Positions 1 to 4,889 of a stretch of 5,903 bases of DNA are shown here, piece after piece. The position numbers and the translations under genes were made by a program. Where the stretch lies: NCBI GenBank assembly GCA_903912275.1, contig CAIWGR010000296.1:1-5903 (forward strand), given 5' to 3'. The stretch is from an uncultured delta proteobacterium (GTDB lineage Bacteria > Myxococcota_A > Bradymonadia > REDH01). How positions within the stretch are numbered: position 1 is the stretch's first letter; every line of letters begins with the position of its first letter. The notes beneath the pieces were generated by a model that had not been told where the DNA came from, did no database searches, and saw only the letters and a list, made by a program, of their open reading frames with translations.

Positions 1-287
1 CCGTAGGAGAGGACGTTGACCTCCATGCCCGGCGCAGCGGCCTTGAGCGTGGTGACGGCAGCATCGATGTTGCCGCCATCAAGGCTGATGACAAGCTGGC
101 GGAGCGCCTGGGCGTCGGCCTTGTGCTTGTTGTAGAAGAGGATGCGCTCGACCGCGATGAAGGCGGCGATGACTCCAAGGATAACGAGAAGCCAGAGAAC
201 CCACTCGGCGCCAGTCTTGGCGATTCCGAGCAACTTCGTGGTGAGCCAACCGTTGGCGAGCAGGATGGAATGAAGGGAGGCGCTCAT
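1..287 (-). CDS. ExbB/TolQ/MotA-family proton channel subunit, partial (N-terminal 95 residues)
   Basis: Reading the minus strand from an ATG at 287..285 gives 95 codons open to the window edge, so the 3' part is missing. The protein begins MSASLHSILLANGWLTTK. From its GWL motif it aligns with the neighbouring ExbB at 588..1568, with 33 identities in the first 54 positions, including the shared TGAEWVLW and VER stretches. One membrane segment lies at about residues 28-50, followed by the start of the cytoplasmic loop. Known for the family: ExbB/TolQ subunits form a pentameric inner-membrane channel that uses the proton motive force together with ExbD/TolR. Only the first membrane helix is visible here, so the conserved channel residues of helices 2 and 3 cannot be checked. 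The gene is transcribed away from the other ExbB, and AGAAG lies just upstream of the start as a weak ribosome site. Confidence is high for the family and low for a specific role. Its own ExbD partner could lie beyond the edge. Confidence 0.88.
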   Translation of the reverse strand, partial: MSASLHSILLANGWLTTKLLGIAKTGAEWVLWLLVILGVIAAFIAVERILFYNKHKADAQALRQLVISLDGGNIDAAVTTLKAAAPGMEVNVLSY

Positions 288-338
288 CGGATCTTCTACC
301 TGTGTGGATGGTCAGACAAGAGATGCTGCGGACGAGGC

Positions 339-356
339 AAAAACGACCGCGGGTCG
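339..356 (-). terminator. Short stem-loop plus T-tract in the leader of the leftward exbB paralogue
   Basis: On the minus strand CGACC (356..352), loop CGC and GGTCG (348..344) form a 5-base-pair stem directly followed by TTTTT (343..339). This has the form of an intrinsic terminator or attenuator ahead of the start at 287, but the stem is short. If the suggested minus-strand promoter is right, the stem would sit at the very 5' end of the transcript. A stabilising hairpin would then be as likely as an attenuator. Confidence 0.25.
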
Positions 357-362
357 GCAGCG

Positions 363-392
363 GCACTACCAACGGGCCGCGCAGGGTGTCAA
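363..392 (-). promoter_or_regulatory. Possible sigma-70-type promoter for the leftward exbB paralogue
   Basis: On the minus strand a perfect TTGACA lies at 392..387. An 18-base spacer leads to TAGTGC at 368..363, a poor -10 match that shares only TA with the consensus. It faces the partial exbB gene and sits back to back with the plus-strand TTGACA about 80 bases away. The paired outward arrangement is the main reason for listing it. Confidence 0.3.
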
Positions 393-472
393 GCGAAACA
401 TGAGGCCTCTGGAACGGAGAATGTCATCGCGGCGGACGAGGCTAAAGATGGCACAATGGACACGCCTTCTCG

Positions 473-501
473 TTGACAGTCGAACTTGGTTCGCGTAGCC
501 A
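473..501 (+). promoter_or_regulatory. Possible sigma-70-type promoter for the exbB-exbD-tonB-like cluster
   Basis: A perfect TTGACA -35 box lies at 473..478. A 17-base spacer leads to TAGCCA at 496..501, which matches the TATAAT consensus only at the first two bases. The position, about 90 bases before the ATG at 588, fits a leader for the plus-strand cluster. The -10 match is weak, so this is a candidate only. Confidence 0.33.
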
Positions 502-577
502 CTCGGGTCGCCCGACACCCTTCTTTGGGGTGGCATGACACCATGCAGGCTGCAACTTCGTTTCCTCTCGCGCGTGC

Positions 578-584
578 GGAAGAG
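578..584 (+). promoter_or_regulatory. Ribosome binding site deciding the exbB start at 588
   Basis: GGAAGAG precedes the ATG at 588. This supports that start over the in-frame TTG at 486 and ATG at 543. The 588 start also places the protein's beginning, relative to the GWL motif, close to that of the divergent paralogue (15 residues before GWL against 12). Confidence 0.55.
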
Positions 585-587
585 CTG

Positions 588-1568
588 ATGAATCTCACTG
601 GACTTGTATTGTTGGCGTCGGTTCACAAGCAGGGATGGCTCACGGGCAAACTCCTTGCGATTGCGACAACCGGCGCGGAGTGGGTGCTCTGGGTCCTCAT
701 CATCCTGAGCATGGTTTCACTTGCCATCATGGTGGAGCGCTTCTGGTTCTACCGGACGCACAAGGTCGACTCGCTCGCGCTGCGGCGTTTGATGGTCAAA
801 GCGCTCGAGAGCGGCACGGCCGACCAGGCCGCCGACCTCATCCGCAATACGGGCGACAGCATGGAGGCCCGCGTGACGGTCTACGGCCTTCGCAACATCG
901 GTCGCGGCCACAAGTCGGCGCGCGAGCTCATGAACAGCGCCATTGAATGGGAGAACAAGCGGTACGAGCGGTTCCTCTGGTTCCTCGCGACGCTTGGCAA
1001 CAACGCCCCTTTCTTCGGCCTCTTCGGTACCGTCCTTGGCGTTATCATGGCCTTCGACGCGCTCGGCTCCGGAACCAAGCCCGAGGGTGGCGGTTCGGCC
1101 GTCATGGGCCCCATCGCTGAGGCGCTGATTGCTACTGCTGTAGGCCTTCTGGTCGCGATCCCGGCGGTTCTCGCATTCAACATCTTCAAGATTCGCGCCC
1201 ACCACTCCCACGCAGACACCGAGATGCTGTCGCAGACCATGCTGGCCTTCGCGCATGCGACGGATGCACCGATGATTGCCAAGCGCATGGAGGCGCCTGC
1301 CAAGGCTGCCGGCCTGGCGAAGGGAGCGTCGCCCGAGACGAAGAAGGGCAAGGCGATGGACAAGAAGTCGAAGCAGTCAAAGATGGCTGTTCCGGAGGAG
1401 CCGGCAAAGGCGCCCGCGGCGGTAGCCGAAGCTGCTCCGGCCGTTGAAGTAGCCGAAGCTGCTCCGGCCGTTGAAGTAGCCGAAGCTGCCCCGGCGGTTG
1501 AGGCTGTGGCAGAGGCTGCCGAGACGGAGACGAGCACCGATCCGGCAGCGGAGACGGGCGAAGCGTAA
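588..1568 (+). CDS. exbB: ExbB/TolQ-family proton channel protein with long C-terminal tail
   Basis: This 326-residue protein is the inner-membrane channel subunit expected to work with the ExbD that follows. Membrane segments are at about residues 31-52, 129-156 and 176-199. The second carries the family hallmark APFFGLFGTVLG (140-151) with Thr148. The third carries GPIAEALIATAVGL with Glu178 and Thr183, matching the polar channel residues known in E. coli ExbB (Thr148, Glu176, Thr181). Known topology puts the loop between helices 1 and 2, and the C-terminus, in the cytoplasm. Beyond helix 3 there are about 125 further residues. These comprise a short helix-like part, a Lys-rich stretch (about 243-265), then an Ala/Pro/Glu-rich tail with three copies of VAEAAPAVE at 279-305. 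E. coli ExbB (244 residues) has no such tail, so it is an unusual add-on of unknown role. Upstream in-frame starts at 486 and 543 are possible but less likely. The family call is very secure; the gene name is by homology and the transported cargo is unknown. Confidence 0.93.
   Translation: MNLTGLVLLASVHKQGWLTGKLLAIATTGAEWVLWVLIILSMVSLAIMVERFWFYRTHKVDSLALRRLMVKALESGTADQAADLIRNTGDSMEARVTVYGLRNIGRGHKSARELMNSAIEWENKRYERFLWFLATLGNNAPFFGLFGTVLGVIMAFDALGSGTKPEGGGSAVMGPIAEALIATAVGLLVAIPAVLAFNIFKIRAHHSHADTEMLSQTMLAFAHATDAPMIAKRMEAPAKAAGLAKGASPETKKGKAMDKKSKQSKMAVPEEPAKAPAAVAEAAPAVEVAEAAPAVEVAEAAPAVEAVAEAAETETSTDPAAETGEA
1422..1502 (+). repeat. Three tandem 27-base repeats inside exbB
   Basis: The copies are 1422..1448, 1449..1475 and 1476..1502. 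The first two are identical and the third differs at three bases. Each encodes VAEAAPAVE, so gain or loss of a unit keeps the reading frame. The identity of the first two copies suggests recent duplication or slippage. Confidence 0.95.
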
Positions 1569-1575
1569 TGGTTCG

Positions 1576-1642
1576 GGCCGCTACGGCGGCCGCATGCAGC
1601 CCCTTGCGGGCAGACACTGGCATCACGCCGCCCTCGGGCGGC
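1576..1642 (+). other. Two stem-loops in the exbB-exbD spacer
   Basis: The first is GGCCGC (1576..1581), loop TACG, GCGGCC (1586..1591). In RNA this gives C(UACG)G, a member of the very stable UNCG tetraloop class. The second is GCCGCC (1627..1632), loop CTCG, GGCGGC (1637..1642), ending five bases before the ExbD ribosome site. Neither is followed by a T-tract, so they are more likely RNA-stability or translation elements than terminators. Confidence 0.5.
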
Positions 1643-1658
1643 TCAACGGAGAGACACC

Positions 1659-2093
1659 GTGGCAGGTTCAAGCGGTAACCAAGAAGACAGCATCAGCGGC
1701 ATCAACGTAACGCCGTTGGTGGATATCACGCTCGTGCTTCTCATCATCTTCATCGCCACCTCGGCGACCCTGGTGAAGGCGGAACTCGGCATCAAACTGC
1801 CATCGCAGGCGGCTCCCTCTCAGGAGACCAAGCCGCCGCTGATCCTGGTCATCAAGATCGATGCCCAGAGCAAGATCAACGTGAACGGCAAGGATGTGCC
1901 GCGCGGTGAGCTGAAGGAGTTCTTCGGCAAGGCCAAGAAGCAGGACGACCGGGTCTCGGCGCAAATCTCGCCCGACTCCAAGACCAAGTACAACGCTGTC
2001 GTGCAGGTGGTTGACGCCGTCCGCGAAGCACAGATCAAGCAGTTCGCCCTCGCCGTCATCCCCCGCGCTGAGGCGGAGGGAGCAGAAAAGTAG
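1659..2093 (+). CDS. exbD: ExbD/TolR-family biopolymer transport protein
   Basis: This 144-residue protein is the ExbD/TolR partner of the preceding ExbB. The start is GTG at 1659, with GGAGAGA at 1648..1654 as ribosome site. A short cytoplasmic N-terminus is followed by the family signature INVTPLVDITLVLLIIF (residues 15-31), which runs into the single membrane helix. Asp22 corresponds to the essential proton-carrying aspartate of ExbD (Asp25 in E. coli). The remaining residues, from about 41, form a periplasmic domain of normal size. The C-terminal part, with a YNAVVQVVDAVREA helix and the strand FALAVIP, matches the usual ExbD fold. ExbD dimers are known to sit inside the ExbB pentamer and to turn proton flow into motion that is passed to TonB. 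The 90-base spacing and shared strand with exbB suggest one transcript. Length and key residues are all as expected. Confidence 0.95.
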   Translation: MAGSSGNQEDSISGINVTPLVDITLVLLIIFIATSATLVKAELGIKLPSQAAPSQETKPPLILVIKIDAQSKINVNGKDVPRGELKEFFGKAKKQDDRVSAQISPDSKTKYNAVVQVVDAVREAQIKQFALAVIPRAEAEGAEK

Positions 2094-2099
2094 GCGCTT

Positions 2100-2152
2100 C
2101 GGTGAAACTTTCACCGGTTTGCGACCTCCTTCGTTCGTAGGGTCACCGACCC
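2100..2152 (+). other. Two stem-loops in the spacer before the TonB-like gene
   Basis: CGGTGAA (2100..2106), loop ACT and TTCACCG (2110..2116) form a 7-base-pair stem seven bases after the exbD stop. It is followed only by GTTTGCG, too poor in T for a strong terminator. A second stem is GGGTC (2140..2144), loop ACC, GACCC (2148..2152). They may tune the level of the downstream genes or protect the upstream message. Confidence 0.45.
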
Positions 2153-2189
2153 ACCAGCATACGCGACATTCCGACCTAGGACATCGATC

Positions 2190-3167
2190 ATGGCAGCAAG
2201 CACCAAGTCAGGCGCAGTTCGGGACAGCAAGGGCTATGAGGCCATGGGCCGCAAGGACAAGAGCCCCAGCCGTATGGTGCTGGGACTCCTGCTCGGCACC
2301 GTCGTCCACATCGCCATCATCGCCATCGCCCTCTTCTTCAACTCTTCCAAGCTGACGCGCGGTCTGTCGTTCGAGGCGTTTGAGGGTCTCGTTGCTGAAG
2401 ATGTGCCGAAGGTAGAAGAGAAAGAGCTCCCCGACGAGGAGACCGAGTCCAAGAAGGCCGGCGGCGAAGAGGGCAAGTTCGGCGAGCCCGACAAGACCGA
2501 GGAGACCAAGCTCCCCGACCACGACGGCCCGCTGGTCGAGGAGCTCCAGAACACGGAGCTCGCAAAGGCCTTCGACAGCCTTGCTGACAACAGCCAGCTT
2601 CAGGCGATCTTCCAGAACAACGACCTGATGGCGGGCGTGGGCCAGGACTTTGCGACGGCCGGCGAAGGCGACGGCATGGTTGTTGGTCGTGGGTCGGGCG
2701 GCATGGGCATGAACGGCAACGGCCGTGGCGGCGGCGGCTTCGGTGCCGGCCGCGTGCACGGCGTCGGCAACCTCGACACCGGTGGCGGCAAGGGCACGGG
2801 CGCCGGTCTCGGTCGCCGTGGCGCGAAGGGTCCGAAGGCTGCCATCACGGGCCGTGCCCGCGTGCAGAACGGCTTCCTCACCGCTGAGCAGATCGAGAAG
2901 GTGGTGCGTCGTCACAAGTCGGCCATCAAGTACTGCTACGAGCGCGAGCTCGTGAACGATGCCAAGCTTGGCGGCCGCATCGGTATCCAGTGGACGGTCG
3001 GCCTCGACGGCAAGGTTGTCACCGCGTCGGTCTCCGAGAACACGATGGGCAACCGCAATGTTGAGTCTTGCATCCTCTCCGAGGTGAACAAGATGCGCTT
3101 CGACCAGCCCGATGGCGGCATGGTTGTGGTCGCCTACCCCTTCACCTTCCGCTCCGCCGAGGAGTAA
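2190..3167 (+). CDS. TonB-like membrane-anchored protein with AgmX/PglI C-terminal domain
   Basis: This 325-residue protein starts at ATG 2190, with AGGA eight bases upstream. The order of parts is: basic cytoplasmic N-terminus (1-28), one membrane helix (about 29-50, MVLGLLLGTVVHIAIIAIAL) with a central His40, then an acidic region rich in Glu, Asp and Lys (61-126). A Gly-rich flexible linker (about 149-216) and a C-terminal domain (about 228-322) follow. The C-terminal domain has TAEQIEKVVRRH, a KYCYERE helix, a WTVGLDGKVV strand pair, SCILSEV and a final VVVAYPFTF strand. Its cysteines, Cys249 and Cys294, are the pair typical of the AgmX/PglI domain of myxobacteria and may form a disulphide in the periplasm. 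Following exbB and exbD, this protein fits the TonB/GltG role of carrying motor force to the outer membrane. E. coli TonB likewise has a histidine (His20) in its anchor helix. The linker is Gly-rich rather than the Pro-rich linker of classical TonB. The exact partner is unknown; a gliding or secretion role as for AgmX/Glt proteins is possible. Confidence 0.88.
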   Translation: MAASTKSGAVRDSKGYEAMGRKDKSPSRMVLGLLLGTVVHIAIIAIALFFNSSKLTRGLSFEAFEGLVAEDVPKVEEKELPDEETESKKAGGEEGKFGEPDKTEETKLPDHDGPLVEELQNTELAKAFDSLADNSQLQAIFQNNDLMAGVGQDFATAGEGDGMVVGRGSGGMGMNGNGRGGGGFGAGRVHGVGNLDTGGGKGTGAGLGRRGAKGPKAAITGRARVQNGFLTAEQIEKVVRRHKSAIKYCYERELVNDAKLGGRIGIQWTVGLDGKVVTASVSENTMGNRNVESCILSEVNKMRFDQPDGGMVVVAYPFTFRSAEE

Positions 3168-3170
3168 TCG

Positions 3171-3191
3171 CAGCCGGGTTCGCCCGGGCTG
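3171..3191 (+). other. Stem-loop in the spacer after the TonB-like gene
   Basis: CAGCC-GGG (3171..3178), loop TTCG, CCC-G-GGCTG (3183..3191) form an 8-base-pair stem with one bulged G. It begins three bases after the TAA stop. No T-tract follows, so it probably does not end transcription. It could protect the 3' end of a processed message. Confidence 0.45.
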
Positions 3192-3235
3192 TCGACCCTG
3201 TCTGGTTTCGCGTCACCTTGTCCGTCTGAGCAATC

Positions 3236-4144
3236 ATGAGCAACCTGAGAACTTTCGAAGATGCGGGCGTCGAGCTGTTCGGCAGCGATTCGCCGGTCAG
3301 CAAGCCACTCTCCGCGGCTGCAATCCTCTTCATCGGCGTGGGCGTCCTCGCACTCGCCACGGCCGGCTGGTTTGGCTTCAACCACTACCAGACGCTGCGC
3401 CGGCCGGTCGTTCACGTGCTGAACCCGCTCGACATCCGCACGACGGTCACCATCGGCACCGAGAAGTTTGAGCTCAAGCCCCGCACCGAAGAGTCGCGGG
3501 TCATGGAGCCCGGCACCTACGACATCACCGTCGTCGACGGTTCGGGCGCGCCGATCTCCAAGGAGACCGCCAAGGAGATCCCGGCCTTCACCGATGTGGT
3601 TGCCTACAATGTTGCCGGCCTCGGTACGCTCCGTGACAGCACGGTCACCTACCGCAAGGATCGCAAGCTGAAGACCGATCCGGACAAGTCGTTTCCGCAC
3701 GTCGGTGAGACGCTCATCGTCAAGGACGATGTGGACTTTGTCTTCATGAAGCCCCCGATGGAGATCTCCACCCGTGGCACTCCGCCGACGAAGATTCAGT
3801 ACTTCTTCGGCCTCCCGGCCCAGATGGAGTCGCAGATGCCCTGGCAGTGGGAGGGCACGATTGGCGCGCTCTTCTACGCAGACCAGCCGGAGAAGGCGCT
3901 CGCCATGCTCATCAAGGTCGCGGCGCTTGACGGCAAGAATGTGCGGGTTGGCAACGTCACGCGGCGCGTGCTTCAGAACTGCGTCAGCTACATCGACTTC
4001 CCCTTCATCACGAAGGAGAACTGCGGTTCGATGTCCTCCATCGCTGCCCTTGCAACCAAGGCCGGCAGCCTCGAGCCGCCCTTTGAGGCGAAGGTGTTCG
4101 ACATCTCCAGCGGAAGCGGCGAAGGCAGCGGCTCCGGCAAGTAA
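3236..4144 (+). CDS. Membrane-anchored periplasmic protein of unknown function
   Basis: I do not recognise a named family. The 302-residue protein starts at ATG 3236 with only a weak ribosome site (TGAG), which suggests it depends on its upstream neighbour. A hydrophilic N-terminus of about 24 residues is followed by one membrane helix (about 25-48), so the bulk should lie in the periplasm. Residues about 58-107, starting RPVVHVLNPLDIRTTVTI, look like a small beta-sandwich. The pattern of strand, Lys/Pro turn and PGTYDITVVDG resembles PEGA-like or similar surface domains, but this is weak. The C-terminal half has Trp/Gln-rich and helical parts, including QPEKALAMLIKVAALDGKN, which resembles a TPR helix. 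Two cysteines (249 and 263) flank VSYIDFPFITKEN. The tail, SSGSGEGSGSGK, is flexible. The gene lies 68 bases after the TonB-like gene and directly before the terminator, so it is probably the last gene of the motor operon. It may be a structural or regulatory partner of the TonB-like protein; this is inferred only from position and topology. Confidence 0.8.
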   Translation: MSNLRTFEDAGVELFGSDSPVSKPLSAAAILFIGVGVLALATAGWFGFNHYQTLRRPVVHVLNPLDIRTTVTIGTEKFELKPRTEESRVMEPGTYDITVVDGSGAPISKETAKEIPAFTDVVAYNVAGLGTLRDSTVTYRKDRKLKTDPDKSFPHVGETLIVKDDVDFVFMKPPMEISTRGTPPTKIQYFFGLPAQMESQMPWQWEGTIGALFYADQPEKALAMLIKVAALDGKNVRVGNVTRRVLQNCVSYIDFPFITKENCGSMSSIAALATKAGSLEPPFEAKVFDISSGSGEGSGSGK

Positions 4145-4153
4145 GCCGGACAG

Positions 4154-4183
4154 GGGCCTCGGAAGAGGCCCTTCTTCGTTTTT
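4154..4183 (+). terminator. Intrinsic terminator after the motor cluster
   Basis: GGGCCTC (4154..4160), loop GGAA and GAGGCCC (4165..4171) form a perfect 7-base-pair stem with a GNRA-type loop. It is followed by TTCTTCGTTTTT (4172..4183). It lies nine bases after the stop of the unknown anchored protein and is the strongest terminator candidate in the window. Confidence 0.88.
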
Positions 4184-4208
4184 GGCGCGTGCAACGAGCG
4201 GTGCTCCT

Positions 4209-4889
4209 TTGAACATTCCGATTCTTCTCGAGCGGGACGACCTGCTCGTTATCAACAAGCCGGCGGGCCTGACCGTCATCCCGGCGCGGGGCGAAGAGGC
4301 CTCCGAATGTCTGACGCACCAGCTGCAGGCGCTGCGCGGCGAGCGGCTCTGGGTGGTGCACCGGCTCGACCGTGAGACCTCGGGCGTGATGGTGCTGGCG
4401 CGGAGCGCTGCCTCCCACAAGCTGCTCTGCGAGGCCTTCGAAGCGCGACGGGTGGAGAAGCAGTATCTGGCCTTCTGTCAGGGGCAGCCCGGAGCGCAGC
4501 GGGGTGTCATCACGGCGCCGCTGCTGAAGCTCTCTGGCGGAGGCTGCCGCGTCGGGACCGAGGCGGAGGGCGCACAGCGGGCTACGACGGGCTACCGGGT
4601 GATTGCGCATTGGGCGCTCGAGGGCGGCACGATCTGCAAGGTCGAGGCGACGCCGCTGACAGGTCGTCAGCATCAGATTCGGGTCCACCTGCGATCTGTC
4701 GGGCTGCCGTTGCTGGGAGATCGGCGATACGGGCCCGCTGCGCCACTGCTGACCGCGCCGCGCCTCGCGCTCCATGCTGCGAGCCTGCGGCTGCCGGCGA
4801 CGGGCGGCCATCTCGCGGTGACCGTGACCTGTGCACTGGCGGAGGATCTGGCGGCGCTGGAGAGCGAGCTGGTTTCGAGCGCCGGTTAG
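4209..4889 (+). CDS. RluA-family RNA pseudouridine synthase (no S4 domain)
   Basis: Starting at TTG 4209 (GAGCGG seven bases upstream), the protein has 226 residues. It would turn specific uridines in ribosomal or transfer RNA into pseudouridine in the cytoplasm. Three family motifs are visible in order: LLVINKPAGLTV (12-23), VVHRLDRETSGVMVLAR with catalytic Asp54, and EKQYLAFCQG. A conserved C-terminal TGRQHQIRVHL (151-161) and a later LLGDRRYG follow. It begins directly with the catalytic domain and lacks the N-terminal S4 RNA-binding domain of RluC/RluD, so it resembles the short RluA/TruC type. The target uridine cannot be deduced. The frame stays open upstream as far as 3774, but that part overlaps the previous gene in another frame, and family alignment favours the start just before NIPILLERDD. 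A TTG at 4182 is an alternative. The 3' end overlaps the convergent ATPase gene by 4 bases. The start lies only 25 bases after a terminator, leaving little room for a separate promoter. Confidence 0.92.
   Translation: MNIPILLERDDLLVINKPAGLTVIPARGEEASECLTHQLQALRGERLWVVHRLDRETSGVMVLARSAASHKLLCEAFEARRVEKQYLAFCQGQPGAQRGVITAPLLKLSGGGCRVGTEAEGAQRATTGYRVIAHWALEGGTICKVEATPLTGRQHQIRVHLRSVGLPLLGDRRYGPAAPLLTAPRLALHAASLRLPATGGHLAVTVTCALAEDLAALESELVSSAG

Larger units (their letters stand above)
328..446. repeat. Direct repeat GCGGACGAGGC-N-AAA in the divergent region
   Basis: The 11-base sequence GCGGACGAGGC occurs at 328..338 and again at 432..442. Each copy is followed by one variable base and AAA. The copies are in the same orientation, 104 bases apart. 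Both lie between the divergent genes, so a shared binding site for a regulator is possible. Chance is not excluded in GC-rich DNA. Confidence 0.4.
288..587. promoter_or_regulatory. Divergent control region between two exbB-type genes
   Basis: This 300-base stretch separates two genes transcribed away from each other and must contain the promoter or promoters for both. Short open frames cross it on both strands, but none has a recognisable product or a good ribosome site, so I treat it as non-coding. It holds a TTGACA box on each strand pointing outwards (plus 473..478, minus 392..387). It also holds an 11-base direct repeat and a short stem followed by five T on the minus strand. A weak 5-base-pair stem (516..520 with 528..532) lies in the plus-strand leader. 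Promoter assignments are tentative because the -10 matches are poor. Confidence 0.55.

Noticed and set aside
123..498. Two overlapping plus-strand frames (123..476 and 304..498)
   Set aside because: The first overlaps the real minus-strand exbB paralogue. Neither has a good ribosome site or a recognisable product.
1422..1502. CRISPR-like or other mobile repeat array
   Set aside because: The units are directly adjacent without spacers, stay in frame and encode VAEAAPAVE, so they are a coding tandem repeat.
881..1537. 218-codon minus-strand frame with Ala/Ser/Thr-rich repeats
   Set aside because: It is the antisense image of the exbB tail repeats and membrane helices; exbB has all family residues.
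2208..2915. 235-codon minus-strand frame
   Set aside because: It is the antisense shadow of the TonB-like gene, low in complexity and without a ribosome site.
3774..4208. N-terminal extension of the pseudouridine synthase frame
   Set aside because: The extension is Arg/Ser-rich, overlaps the previous gene in another frame, and spans the terminator. Family alignment begins at about 4209.
3134..4420. 428-codon open frame on the minus strand
   Set aside because: It lies opposite the unknown anchored protein and the pseudouridine synthase, has a composition typical of antisense GC-rich frames, no recognisable motif, and crosses a clear terminator.
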